The notes: generated by a model not told the origin, from the letters alone. A stretch of 64,000 bases of DNA from JAEVLT01 sp050496765 (GCF_050496765.1 NZ_JBNWEO010000019.1:62001-126000); one strand, 5' to 3'; positions 1-7,826 are shown, counted from the stretch's first letter. Program-made: numbers and translations.

Positions 1-374
1 ACAAATTCGACAACGACCGGATCGGTCAATTGCCCAAAAGCATACGCAGCCATCGCGCCGCCCGCACCGCGAACAGGGATCACCGATACCTCATCATAGC
101 CTCGCGTTTCGGCTGTCCTTCTTTCCATGACAAGGGCTCTGTTTAGATGCTCACAGCACTGGAAGGCAAGCTGGACACCTTGTTTCTGCTGCCATTTGCT
201 GAGGCTAAGATAGATCATTTCGGCCACATCAAATGTACCGGCAGTGCCGATTTTTTCACCTAGCACCTCGCTTGTGCTGCAGCCGAGAACCACGAGCTGC
301 CCCGGTTTAAACTCAGCCTGTTCGCCAAATTCAGCCAGAATGGCCTCGAGTTCTTTTTCCCACTCTGTCATCAT
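1..374 (-). CDS. ywlG: UPF0340 family protein YwlG (partial, 3' end outside window)
   Basis: Conserved protein of unknown biochemical role, of the TIGR01440/UPF0340 family. About 124 residues are visible from the start MMTEWEKELEAILAEF; the reading frame stays open to base 1, so the C-terminus is missing. Family-typical stretches are seen (VVLGCSTSEVLGEKIG, then FQCCEHLNRALVMER). The start is taken at the ATG ending at 374, with a GGAAG ribosome site upstream; a second ATG follows directly. It lies 16 bp downstream of rpiB on the same strand, the B. subtilis ywlF-ywlG order, so the two are probably co-transcribed. The identification rests on sequence resemblance and synteny; the function is unknown. 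Confidence 0.85.
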   Translation of the reverse strand, partial: MMTEWEKELEAILAEFGEQAEFKPGQLVVLGCSTSEVLGEKIGTAGTFDVAEMIYLSLSKWQQKQGVQLAFQCCEHLNRALVMERRTAETRGYDEVSVIPVRGAGGAMAAYAFGQLTDPVVVEF

Positions 375-390
375 CTGCCCCGGCTTCCTT

Positions 391-837
391 TCATTGCTCC
401 TTATTCTCGTACTCGCTAATTTTGCCAATCCGGTTTGCGTGGCGTCCACCCTGAAACTCTTCTTTCAGCCATACTTGTGCGATTTCCCGCGCAAGACCGG
501 GGCCGATCACCCGTTCACCCATTGTTAAAATATTGCTGTCATTATGCTCGCGCGTTGCTTTCGCACTAAATGTATCATGCACAAGAGCAGCGCGGATTCC
601 TTTGACTTTGTTTGCCGCAATTGACATGCCGATTCCTGTGCCGCAAATTAAGATACCGCGATCAAATTCCCCGCTTGCGACTTTTTCAGCGACGGGAAGT
701 GCATAATCGGGATAATCGACGGATGTGCTGCAATCGCAGCCGAAGTCCACGTATTCAATTCCAAGTTCATCGAGTAATGTAGCGATTTCCTTACGGATAT
801 TGACACCGCCATGATCTGATCCAAGCGCAATTCTCAT
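391..837 (-). CDS. rpiB: Ribose-5-phosphate isomerase B
   Basis: Interconverts ribose 5-phosphate and ribulose 5-phosphate in the non-oxidative pentose phosphate pathway. The protein is 148 residues, normal for the RpiB/LacAB family. It opens with MRIALGSDHGG (substrate-binding Asp-His), has the catalytic-cysteine segment ICGTGIGMSIAANK, and a later EHNDSNILTMGER with the second catalytic histidine region. An upstream in-frame extension to 912 is rejected because a strong GGAGGGG site sits just before the ATG at 837. ywlG follows 16 bp downstream. Identification is firm. Confidence 0.95.
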   Translation of the reverse strand: MRIALGSDHGGVNIRKEIATLLDELGIEYVDFGCDCSTSVDYPDYALPVAEKVASGEFDRGILICGTGIGMSIAANKVKGIRAALVHDTFSAKATREHNDSNILTMGERVIGPGLAREIAQVWLKEEFQGGRHANRIGKISEYENKEQ

Positions 838-954
838 ACTTTCCCCTCCAAAAATCCTACTTTCTTTTATTTTGACACAGTCTAGAAAAATTATAAAGCT
901 CGCCACTCTCATTACGGGGTGCGTGAACGAAAAAAGTCCGCTTCTACTAACCTT

Positions 955-2244
955 TTACAACCTAAATTTTTTGATGGTTTCTTTTAACTTTTCCGCTTGT
1001 TTTTGCAAATCGCACGCCAAGCCTTCGACGCCTTCCATGACATTTACTTGTTCTTCCGTAGCGGAGGCAACTTCCTCGGCCCCTGCAGAGGTTTCCTCGG
1101 CAATGGCGGCAACTTCTTGCGACTGGCTGGCAGTATAGCGTATCCTGTCCATCTGCTGACCGGCAAGATTTGAAATGGTTTGCACCATTTGTGCCATGTC
1201 AAGTACGGAATGGGCCATTTCCTCCATTGCCGCATTCGTTTGATTTCCTTTAGCCACTTCGCGGTTAGCCGTATCCACCTGCGATGAAATTTCTGCTACG
1301 ACATTTTTGACTTCCGTTTGGATACTTTTAATCAGCTGGGAAATTCCTTGAACCGCACGGGCACTTTCATCTGCCAAATTCCGCACTTCATCGGCAACCA
1401 CAGCAAATCCTTTTCCATGTTCACCGGCTCTTGCGGCTTCAATCGAAGCATTCAGAGCAAGCAAGTTTGTCTGGGCTGCTAAATCGCCGACAAGTCGAAT
1501 GATTTCTTCGATCTTTTTCGTGTTTTCCTCAAGACGCTTAACCGTTTCCATTGACCCGCGGTTCCGATCGGCAATTCGTTTCATGCCGTCAATCAGCAGC
1601 TGGATTGTTTCTTTAGCTACCTGCAATTCCTGAACCATTTCCGCTGATACTTTCTCGGATGCAGAAGCTTTCGCTTGCACTGTTTCTGCAATCCGTGTGA
1701 CTTTTTCCATTGATTCCACCGTTTTTTGTACCGATGCCGCTGAATTTTCTGCACCGCCCGAAATTTCATGGATCGTGCGTGAAATCGCTTCCGCATGTTG
1801 CGAAGCGTGGGCTGAATGCTGGGAAATGGCGAGCACTTTTTGGTTTGTTTCGCGGAAGTTTTCATCAATTTGCTTCACCATATCGCGCAAACTGGCAAGC
1901 ATATGATTAAAGGCCAAACCAAGCGAACGAACCTCATCATCCGAGGCGGGAATCTCAACATCTTCACTGATATCTCCCTTTGCTGCTTTTAAGGCACCAA
2001 GTTCAATCCGTTTAAGCGGCCGAATAATAAATCCTGCTGCGAAGAATGCCAATATGCCTGTCCAAATCACGCCAAGAATTAGCGTCAACAAGGTGAACGA
2101 AACTTGATCAAGATACGCTTTTACAAACGGATAGAGAATGTAAATAAACAATGCGCTTGTAGTGTATGTAATTATGGCAGAAATCGTTGTTAAAAAAACA
2201 ACCTTTTTTCTAAGACCAAACCGGTACTTTCTCTTCTCTTCCAT
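955..2244 (-). CDS. Methyl-accepting chemotaxis protein with almost no extracellular domain
   Basis: Membrane chemoreceptor of 429 residues that would signal to CheA/CheW. Two hydrophobic segments (about residues 15-37 and 48-72) are separated by only about ten residues, so there is no room for a normal periplasmic ligand-binding domain. A HAMP domain follows (about 70-125), then a long coiled-coil signalling domain with the conserved hairpin tip around GFAVVADEVRNLADESARAV. The start has a GGGGGAG ribosome site. It lies between rpiB and ywlE as a likely single gene. The stimulus is unknown; a membrane-state or energy signal is possible but is only inferred from the missing sensor. Confidence 0.93.
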   Translation of the reverse strand: MEEKRKYRFGLRKKVVFLTTISAIITYTTSALFIYILYPFVKAYLDQVSFTLLTLILGVIWTGILAFFAAGFIIRPLKRIELGALKAAKGDISEDVEIPASDDEVRSLGLAFNHMLASLRDMVKQIDENFRETNQKVLAISQHSAHASQHAEAISRTIHEISGGAENSAASVQKTVESMEKVTRIAETVQAKASASEKVSAEMVQELQVAKETIQLLIDGMKRIADRNRGSMETVKRLEENTKKIEEIIRLVGDLAAQTNLLALNASIEAARAGEHGKGFAVVADEVRNLADESARAVQGISQLIKSIQTEVKNVVAEISSQVDTANREVAKGNQTNAAMEEMAHSVLDMAQMVQTISNLAGQQMDRIRYTASQSQEVAAIAEETSAGAEEVASATEEQVNVMEGVEGLACDLQKQAEKLKETIKKFRL

Positions 2245-2299
2245 TGCTCTCCCCCTAAAATCAACGTGTCGCTTGCGTGCTCAAAACGTATAACTGAAC

Positions 2300-2746
2300 T
2301 TAAGAACTGCTTTTTAAGCGGTCAATCGCAGCTTGAATCAATTCCTCAAGCTGGCGAAACGTCGTCCGATAACGCTCCACATTGCCGCCAAACGGATCGG
2401 CCACATCGAACGGATCCTTCTCCCCGACATATTCCTTAAGGGTCAATGTCTTCTCGGCTGCTTCTGGAAACCTTTCCAGAATGGCAGCTTTATGTGCAGC
2501 TGTCATCGTTAAAATTAAGGTAGCCCAGCCGACTTCGTTTCCCGTTAAAGCGGTTGATTGATGGTGATGCTCGATATTGTTTTCAGCAAGAACTTGTTTG
2601 GCCTGTTCGGATGCTTCACCTCCATTGACTGCATAAATCCCGGCTGATTTCACTTCCACCTCGGGGATGTTTTGATTTTTCAAAATGGCGGCTGCCATTG
2701 GACTTCTGCACGTATTTCCGGTGCAAACAAACAAAACGCGCTGCAT
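2300..2746 (-). CDS. ywlE: Protein-arginine phosphatase (low-molecular-weight PTP fold)
   Basis: Removes phosphate from phosphoarginine on proteins, opposing the McsB kinase that tags proteins for ClpCP in Bacillus. The 148-residue protein has the N-terminal loop VCTGNTCRSPMA: nucleophile Cys8, and Thr at position 12, where tyrosine phosphatases usually carry Ile. That threonine is the known hallmark of arginine specificity in YwlE. The general-acid segment is FDVADPFGG (Asp near 117). A GGAGG site precedes the ATG. Upstream lies a 21-bp repeat array rather than another gene. Assignment rests on motif and synteny. Confidence 0.92.
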   Translation of the reverse strand: MQRVLFVCTGNTCRSPMAAAILKNQNIPEVEVKSAGIYAVNGGEASEQAKQVLAENNIEHHHQSTALTGNEVGWATLILTMTAAHKAAILERFPEAAEKTLTLKEYVGEKDPFDVADPFGGNVERYRTTFRQLEELIQAAIDRLKSSS

Positions 2747-2920
2747 GATGGTAAGCCTCCTTTTCCTTCATTATAAGATAATTTTCAAAAATGCCAACAT
2801 ACTCTAGGAAAAAAAAACAAATTGCAAACTGTGTGAGATCCATTATCCGCTTGTTCGTTTTCGGGAGACGCTTCCGTTTTTTCCGCGGAACCGGAACTGG
2901 CCTGATTACCCGCGGCACGT

Positions 2921-3045
2921 ATCCGCTCTATCCGCGGGTTTTGTTCCTTTATCCGTGTAATTTGCCTATTTATCCGTGAACGTTTCCAGTTTATCCGCGG
3001 AATTCTTCTGTTTATCCGCGAAACTTTTCCATTTATCCGGATTTC
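2921..3045. repeat. Tandem array 1: 21-bp unit with core ATCCGYG
   Basis: The core ATCCG occurs at 2930, 2951, 2972, 2993, 3014 and 3035, every step exactly 21 bp, with a further off-phase copy at 2921 and a degenerate one near 3117. The unit is about TTTATCCGCGAA plus 9-10 variable bases. It fills much of the 466-bp gap between ywlE and mntP. Reading frames run through it on both strands because 21 is a multiple of three, but none has a ribosome site or non-repeat content, so I treat it as non-coding. The same core forms array 2 near 10 kb. Confidence 0.88.
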
Positions 3046-3183
3046 CATTAAATAGAATAGAACTATTTCCTCTTATTGGTAACCCCAATCTTTCTCCGAA
3101 TTAAATTTTCCCTATTATCCGCGGATTTTATCTTTTTCCCCTAAAATTTTTCAAATTCATCCAGATTCTGGATACCGATAAAT

Positions 3184-3214
3184 AAAACTGCTTCCGATAT
3201 CCGGAAGCAGTTTT
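3184..3214 (-). terminator. Terminator of mntP
   Basis: Perfect inverted repeat AAAACTGCTTCCG / CGGAAGCAGTTTT with a short loop. The A-rich left side gives the U-tract on the minus strand. The mntP stop codon overlaps the right arm. Confidence 0.85.
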
Positions 3215-3767
3215 ATAATGGCAACAATAATTTTATTCCAAAAACAAGCAGGATCATGCCGCCGAGTGCTTCACTGTACGCTCCGAGCAAGCCCTGCGCT
3301 TTTCTGCCGATCAAAAGGCCGCTCCACGTCAGAATGGTTGCCGCAATTCCAAAGCTGGCAATCACCAAAATCGTTTTGGCACCGTATATCCCCAACGTAA
3401 GCCCGACGGATAAACTGTCGAGACTGACACTGAACGCAAACAACAGCACGCCGATGCCGACTGGCGTAATCACACTTTCCTGATCCTTTTTCAAGCTTGA
3501 CCAAGCCATTTGTATTCCTAATAGGATGAGCAATAGCCCACCCAGTAGACTCGCAAAGGTTCCAAACCGTTCGGATAAAAATCTGCCTGCCAACATGCCA
3601 ACAAGCGGCATCCACACATGAAAGATGCCAATCGTGATGCCGATTTTAAAAATTTGCCGTAACCGCAGGCGGTACATACCCATTCCAAGACCGACAGAAA
3701 AGGCATCCATCCCTAGCGCAAACGCCATAATTGCCAGCGTTAGTAATTCTCCTGCATATGCTGTCAT
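3213..3767 (-). CDS. mntP: Manganese efflux pump MntP
   Basis: Inner-membrane exporter that lowers cytoplasmic Mn(II). It has 184 residues with six hydrophobic segments in the two-fold repeated MntP/UPF0059 arrangement. The conserved helix motifs are ALGMDAFSVGLGMG near the N-terminus and AFSVSLDSLSVGLTLG in the second half, each supplying the Asp thought to bind metal. An AAGGGGG ribosome site lies before the ATG at 3767. That site overlaps the 3' arm of a leader hairpin (3782-3818), so translation could be modulated; the manganese yybP-ykoY riboswitch is not recognisable. Ortholog of B. subtilis YwlD by synteny. Confidence 0.92.
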   Translation of the reverse strand: MTAYAGELLTLAIMAFALGMDAFSVGLGMGMYRLRLRQIFKIGITIGIFHVWMPLVGMLAGRFLSERFGTFASLLGGLLLILLGIQMAWSSLKKDQESVITPVGIGVLLFAFSVSLDSLSVGLTLGIYGAKTILVIASFGIAATILTWSGLLIGRKAQGLLGAYSEALGGMILLVFGIKLLLPL

Positions 3768-3781
3768 TCGATCTTTCGCCC

Positions 3782-3818
3782 CCTTGGACTTGCTAGTTCA
3801 AGATATGCACGTCCAAGG
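3782..3818 (-). promoter_or_regulatory. Leader hairpin touching the mntP ribosome-binding site
   Basis: CCTTGGAC (3782-3789) pairs with GTCCAAGG (3811-3818). On the minus-strand mRNA the arm nearest the gene contains the start of the AAGGGGG ribosome site about 11 bases before the mntP ATG, so the fold could hide it. Function is inferred only. Confidence 0.45.
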
Positions 3819-3887
3819 CAATTTAGAAGAACGAAATAAAGCAGCAAAGGCGCATGCTTTCTCCAAGCATTTCTCCACATATAATTG

Positions 3888-3952
3888 AAAACTTACCAAT
3901 TGGCGAGCCTTTGGCGGTTCATGAGGCGTAGTTGCCCTTTTCACGCTCAAAA
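3888..3952 (+). repeat. Partial copy of a dispersed ~100-bp intergenic repeat
   Basis: The left part, AAAACTTACCAATTGGCGAG followed by CCTTTGGCG and GAGGCGTAGTTGCCC, matches the fuller copies at 30637-30736 and 47114-47210. The right half with the terminal hairpin is diverged or absent. It sits in the 380-bp gap between sua5 and mntP, in which I see no gene. Confidence 0.6.
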
Positions 3953-4102
3953 CAACACGACACGTCCTGTGCCTGGCGCCTGACTAGGGCATCCTTGAAA
4001 TAGCTGTCGCTTTTCCTTCGTACGACGAGTAAGCTGCCGAAGAATTCCTTATCCTGCCCGTCGTGCATTCGGAATTTATCGATATAATCTCCAGACAACT
4101 AA

Positions 4103-4136
4103 AAAATCAGCCCCGCCAATTGCAGAAGCTGATTTT
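4103..4136 (-). terminator. Terminator of sua5
   Basis: AAAATCAGC and GCTGATTTT form a 9-bp stem eleven bases beyond the sua5 stop; the left A6 run gives the minus-strand U-tract. Confidence 0.75.
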
Positions 4137-4146
4137 CACTGCTTGC

Positions 4147-5193
4147 TTATTTTTCCACAATGATGTGATTTCCGGCGGCTTTTAGCAATCGATTCATAAT
4201 TGCCTGGCCAACGCCGGAAGTCGGGAAAATCTCACTATAAATGACGTCAATTTTTTCATGATTAAACGTGCGCAACGTATCATACAAGGCACTTGCCACC
4301 GTTGGCAATTCCGACCGCTTCCCGCACGCCAGCACAAGATCGCTTTTATAATGCGAAGCCGTTTCTTCTGTCGCCAGAACACCGACTCGCAGTCCTTGTG
4401 CCTGCTTATCCCGGACAAGCTGCTGAATGAAATCCGTTGTGCCGTCAACCAAAAACATTGGCGCATTCGGGGCATAATGTTTGTACTTCATTCCGGGTGC
4501 CTTCGGTTTCGCACTTCCGCCAGTTAACGCCCGGTCAACTTCCACCGGACCCACAACCTTTACCAATTGTTCTTTCGTCACACCACCCGGCCGTAAAATA
4601 ACCGGCACCGCTTCCGTACAGTCTACAACCGTCGATTCAACGCCAACACCGGTTGCGCCGCCATCCAATACACCGGCAATTTTGCCATTTAAGTCTTCAA
4701 GGACATGTTCTGCCGTGGTTGGGCTTGGCTTTCCTGAACGGTTGGCGCTTGGAGCAGCAATCGGCAGTTTACAGCTTTTTAACAGCGCGAGCGCGACCGG
4801 ATGGTCCGGCATCCGGACTGCCACCGTCCCAAGACCGGCAGTCGCTTTTTCAGATAGCACGCCCAGCTTTTGTTTAAAAATAAGCGTCAGCGGCCCAGGC
4901 CAATACGCTTTCATTAACATTGCTGCTTTTTCGGGAATTTCCGCAACGAATTCATCCAACTGGTTCTCTTCGGCAATGTGAATGATCAGCGGGTTATCCA
5001 CAGGCCTGCCTTTAGCGGCAAAAATTTTGGAAACCGCTTCGTCATTTTTCGCATTTCCGCCAAGTCCGTAAACGGTTTCCGTCGGCAAGGCTACCACTTC
5101 GTTTTGCCGTAATAGCTGTGCTGCATCCACAATTTGTGGATCATTTTCAAGATTATCCACAAATTTATCCACATTCCACACTTTTGTTCTCAT
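4147..5193 (-). CDS. ywlC: L-threonylcarbamoyladenylate synthase (Sua5/TsaC2)
   Basis: Makes threonylcarbamoyl-AMP from threonine, bicarbonate and ATP, the first step of the t6A37 modification of ANN-decoding tRNAs. At 348 residues it is the long Sua5 form: an N-terminal YrdC domain (about 20-215) plus a C-terminal Sua5 domain. Visible motifs are LPTETVYGLGGNA, the KGRP nucleotide-binding segment (AAKGRPVDNPLIIHI) and APSANRSGKPSPT. A GGTGG site precedes the ATG. The first codons and upstream region carry many DnaA boxes (5153-5404), so expression may respond to DnaA. Confidence 0.94.
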   Translation of the reverse strand: MRTKVWNVDKFVDNLENDPQIVDAAQLLRQNEVVALPTETVYGLGGNAKNDEAVSKIFAAKGRPVDNPLIIHIAEENQLDEFVAEIPEKAAMLMKAYWPGPLTLIFKQKLGVLSEKATAGLGTVAVRMPDHPVALALLKSCKLPIAAPSANRSGKPSPTTAEHVLEDLNGKIAGVLDGGATGVGVESTVVDCTEAVPVILRPGGVTKEQLVKVVGPVEVDRALTGGSAKPKAPGMKYKHYAPNAPMFLVDGTTDFIQQLVRDKQAQGLRVGVLATEETASHYKSDLVLACGKRSELPTVASALYDTLRTFNHEKIDVIYSEIFPTSGVGQAIMNRLLKAAGNHIIVEK

Positions 5194-5404
5194 TTTTATC
5201 CACCTTTATCTTAAAACCATTCCTTTAAAAGGACATGCCCATTGGCGCATACTTTTCATAAGGTACGCTTGAAAGTATAAAAGAAGGCGAAACGAAAAAC
5301 AAGCTTTATCCACAAAATGTGAATAACTATATTGAAATAGTGGATAACTTTGTGGATATATCCACAATTAAAAAGAAAATTTTAAAAATATTGAGTTATC
5401 CACA
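5153..5404. promoter_or_regulatory. DnaA-box cluster upstream of sua5
   Basis: Perfect TTATCCACA boxes lie at 5153-5161, 5165-5173, 5306-5314 and 5396-5404 (plus strand), and TTATTCACA at 5318-5326 (minus strand). One-mismatch boxes lie at 5196-5204, 5339-5347, 5351-5359 and 5358-5366. That is nine sites in 252 bp, covering the sua5 start, the intergenic region and the 3' end of the GNAT gene. In B. subtilis a DnaA-binding cluster is known at ywlC, the ortholog of this sua5. Confidence 0.88.
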
Positions 5405-5814
5405 GTTAAAATCGACTGAATATGTTCGGAGGTGAATAACTCTTTCGGCAAACAGTCGCGATTAACGACTTGAAATCCAAGGAGTTGAAAAAAAGGGATC
5501 ACGCTTTGTTTATTGGTTGCCAAAAATAAGTTGGTTATGTGCTTGTCCTTGGCAAATTGAAAGGCTTGTTGCAAAAGGAGCAACAGATCTTGTTGCACTT
5601 GGCTCGAAGTAACAACGAGCGAGCGGAGTAAGCCGTTATCTGCCAGTTTCTCCATTCCCAATGTCCCCACTACTTCTCCCACTTCGTCTTCCATCAATAG
5701 AAAATAATCGACGGTTTCCTCTCCCAGTCCGTCAATCCCCAGTCCCGCATTTAACAAAAACTGTTTTAAAGCCGGTAAATCCTCTTTAACCGCGCCCCGA
5801 ATTTGCAATGGCAT
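5368..5814 (-). CDS. ywlB: GNAT-family N-acetyltransferase
   Basis: Probable acetyltransferase of 148 residues; the substrate is unknown. The N-terminus MPLQIRGAVKEDLPALKQFL and the central strand GEVVGTLGMEKLADNGLLRSLVV are typical of the GNAT fold. The acetyl-CoA loop is less canonical than usual (SSQVQQDLLLLL). The ATG at 5814 is preferred over the GTG at 5823 because the AGGTGG site is five bases before it. It lies upstream of sua5 as ywlB does in B. subtilis. Its 3' end overlaps the DnaA-box cluster. Confidence 0.75.
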   Translation of the reverse strand: MPLQIRGAVKEDLPALKQFLLNAGLGIDGLGEETVDYFLLMEDEVGEVVGTLGMEKLADNGLLRSLVVTSSQVQQDLLLLLQQAFQFAKDKHITNLFLATNKQSVIPFFQLLGFQVVNRDCLPKELFTSEHIQSILTVDNSIFLKFSF

Positions 5815-5910
5815 CGCTTCCACCTCATTTTTCAGATTCTATTTCTATGAATATGAATCGAGAGAAAAAATAGAACCGTGATTGCGAAACTTCCACAAGC
5901 GCCATAAACC

Positions 5911-5945
5911 AAACAAGGCAGCCCTTCTACTGGACTGCCTTGTTT
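5911..5945. terminator. Terminator-like hairpin
   Basis: AAACAAGGCAG (5911-5921) pairs with CTGCCTTGTTT (5935-5945), an 11-bp perfect stem between the KGG-repeat gene and the GNAT gene. Confidence 0.6.
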
Positions 5946-5974
5946 CCCTTTTTCCCATTGGACTTTCAGACTTT

Positions 5975-6020
5975 GATTTTGCTAGAATCGGACGAAACCC
6001 GTTCGAATTCTAGCAAAATC
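5975..6020. repeat. Perfect 14-bp inverted repeat after the KGG-repeat gene
   Basis: GATTTTGCTAGAAT (5975-5988) and ATTCTAGCAAAATC (6007-6020) are exact inverted copies with an 18-base loop, 53 bases beyond the stop. It could be a transcript-end structure or a protein-binding site; no T-run of note follows. Confidence 0.7.
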
Positions 6021-6072
6021 GATCCTGTTTCGCTCCTCTGCATGGACTTTCCTTTCACCCATTCGCTTTGGC

Positions 6073-6522
6073 TTAGTCATCGTCCCGGTTATTGTCACGG
6101 TTGGATTTCCCACCTTTGCGGCCAATATCCTCATAAAAATCCCGATCATGATTCTCGGCTGTGGCCTCGCCGCCTTTGCGCCCGATTTCCTGATAGAATT
6201 CCTTATCGTGATTCTCAGCTGTTGCCTCCCCGCCTTTGCGGCCAATTTCCTCATAGAAATCCCGATCATGGCTCTCAGCAGTGGCTTCACCGCCCTTGCG
6301 CCCAATTTCCTGATAGAACTCCTTATCATGGCTCTCAGCAGTGGCTTCGCCGCCTTTGCGACCGATTTCCTGGTAGAATTCCTTATCGTGGTTCTCAGCT
6401 GTTGCCTCCCCGCCTTTACGACCGATTTCTTGGAAAAATTCTTTATCTTGATTTCTAGCCGTTGTCTCGCCGCCTTTGCGTCCTCTTTCTTCTCTAGACA
6501 TATTGTCATTATTGTTTGCCAT
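6073..6522 (-). CDS. KGG-repeat stress protein (GsiB-like)
   Basis: Hydrophilic protein of 149 residues made almost wholly of six repeats of about 20 residues, GRKGGEATAENHDKEFYQEI and variants. This is the stress-induced KGG pattern of B. subtilis GsiB and of YciG/ConB-type proteins, thought to act as hydrophilins under desiccation or general stress. At the DNA level the repeat is 60 bp. A GGAG site precedes MANNNDNMSREERGRKGG. The gene stands alone with its own downstream hairpins. I could not find a convincing sigma-B promoter by eye. Confidence 0.85.
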   Translation of the reverse strand: MANNNDNMSREERGRKGGETTARNQDKEFFQEIGRKGGEATAENHDKEFYQEIGRKGGEATAESHDKEFYQEIGRKGGEATAESHDRDFYEEIGRKGGEATAENHDKEFYQEIGRKGGEATAENHDRDFYEDIGRKGGKSNRDNNRDDD

Positions 6523-6691
6523 CGTTATCCACTCCTTCGAAAAGTTATGTTGCGATGCTTACATCCTTCTAATAGCCGTCCCCGAGCAAAACAAAACGGA
6601 TGTCATCAACTTGTAAACAACTTGTCCAAACCCTGTAACCTCAACCAAAGGTTCTTTCTTCGTGCGGTGCAAACTTTCAATTCTAAAGAGA

Positions 6692-6722
6692 AAAAAGAGA
6701 GACCGCTATCGCCTCTCTTTTT
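6692..6722 (-). terminator. Terminator of spoIIR
   Basis: AAAAAGAGAG and CTCTCTTTTT form a 10-bp stem that overlaps the spoIIR stop codon. Confidence 0.75.
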
Positions 6723-7740
6723 AATGAAACAGTTTTTCCCATAATTCAACAACAAAGAATTTTACTTTGACTGGTTCTTCATCTTGCGGTGTGTAAACAG
6801 GAGCCTTTTGCTTCTGCTCATTCCCCGTCTGGTCAAGAACCGTCTCCTGCTTGGCCAGCGGTGGTGTACTTAATCCCGTTTGCTCCTCTGACTCTATTTT
6901 CGCTTGCGGTTCAGCGTCCACCTTGGAAGCTGGCTGAACTTGATTTTCCGCTTTGGCTGGAGCCTTCTCTTGCTTCGGTTTTTGCGCTTGCTCCCCTTTT
7001 TGTGCCGGCTTTTTTTCAACCTGCTGTGGTTTTGCCTGCTGGCTTTTCTCTTGTAATGGCTGCCCTTGTGACAGCACTTTTGGCGAATCTTCTTTCTGAA
7101 CTGGCGGCGCTTGTTCCGCTGATTGCTTCTCTTGTTCCTTAGCAGCAGCAGCCTCCTGATCCTTAGCAGCCCCCGATTCTTCCTTTTTCCCCTGCACTGC
7201 TTTTTCGTTCGCAGGCCCTGCACTTACAGCCGTACTGTTAGAAAAATCAAGAAAACATAACGGCGGAAACAACACACACCACCAATTGGCCCCTTTTCCT
7301 TCGCCCAACGTAATCAACAATGCTTCATATGTACCAGCCGGATACAAGAACTCACCATACAACTTCGTCGGAAACTGCACCTTGCCAAACTCCACCTTCA
7401 CAGCCTGATTCGATCCTTCCCGCTTCACCGTCTCCTCAGCCGTTGCCTTCAACTCCGGAATATGAGACTGAATCGCCTTCTTCGCTTCATCCTTCGACGT
7501 CAAATCTTGAACCCATCCGGTAATTTTCGCATTCACCGCATCGCGCACCTTAATTTTCAAATCCTGATCCGACTTCAAATCACTATTCGCCAAAATCCGC
7601 AGCCGAATCGCATCCCCCGGAATCGTCACGGCTTCCTTCGCCGTCACCTCATTTTTCGGTATATATAAACTAAAAATCGTCCCCAGCGATAAAACAACCA
7701 AATAAGCCCAAACAATCGTTTTTCTCCTCATAATTGGCAC
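6721..7740 (-). CDS. spoIIR: Stage II sporulation protein R with a low-complexity insertion
   Basis: Forespore-made secreted signal that triggers SpoIIGA to process pro-sigma-E in the mother cell. The N-terminus has one hydrophobic segment (about residues 7-27), and the conserved SpoIIR domain follows (IRLRILANSDLKSDQDLKIK, later YPAGTYEALLITLGEGKGANWWCVLFPPLCF). At about residue 180 the homology breaks into roughly 130 residues rich in Gln, Lys, Glu, Ala and Pro, then returns to the family-like C-terminus VKVKFFVVELWEKLF. B. subtilis SpoIIR is about 224 residues; this is 339. The start could be the GTG at 7740 or the ATG at 7731. Confidence 0.9.
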   Translation of the reverse strand: MPIMRRKTIVWAYLVVLSLGTIFSLYIPKNEVTAKEAVTIPGDAIRLRILANSDLKSDQDLKIKVRDAVNAKITGWVQDLTSKDEAKKAIQSHIPELKATAEETVKREGSNQAVKVEFGKVQFPTKLYGEFLYPAGTYEALLITLGEGKGANWWCVLFPPLCFLDFSNSTAVSAGPANEKAVQGKKEESGAAKDQEAAAAKEQEKQSAEQAPPVQKEDSPKVLSQGQPLQEKSQQAKPQQVEKKPAQKGEQAQKPKQEKAPAKAENQVQPASKVDAEPQAKIESEEQTGLSTPPLAKQETVLDQTGNEQKQKAPVYTPQDEEPVKVKFFVVELWEKLFH

Positions 7741-7826
7741 CGTCCCTTCGATATCTTCAGCATGGACAAAATGCCAAAATCTTAAACTACTAAAATTTAA
7801 AAAATACTACGATAGAGCAATCTGCA

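Noticed and set aside
3768..3900. Manganese yybP-ykoY riboswitch before mntP
   Set aside because: The conserved GGGGAGUAG and paired-loop motifs of that class are not seen.
5940..6744. Plus-strand reading frames of 172 and 198 residues opposite the KGG-repeat gene
   Set aside because: Mirror frames of a 60-bp repeat; the minus strand has a clear start, ribosome site and known family.
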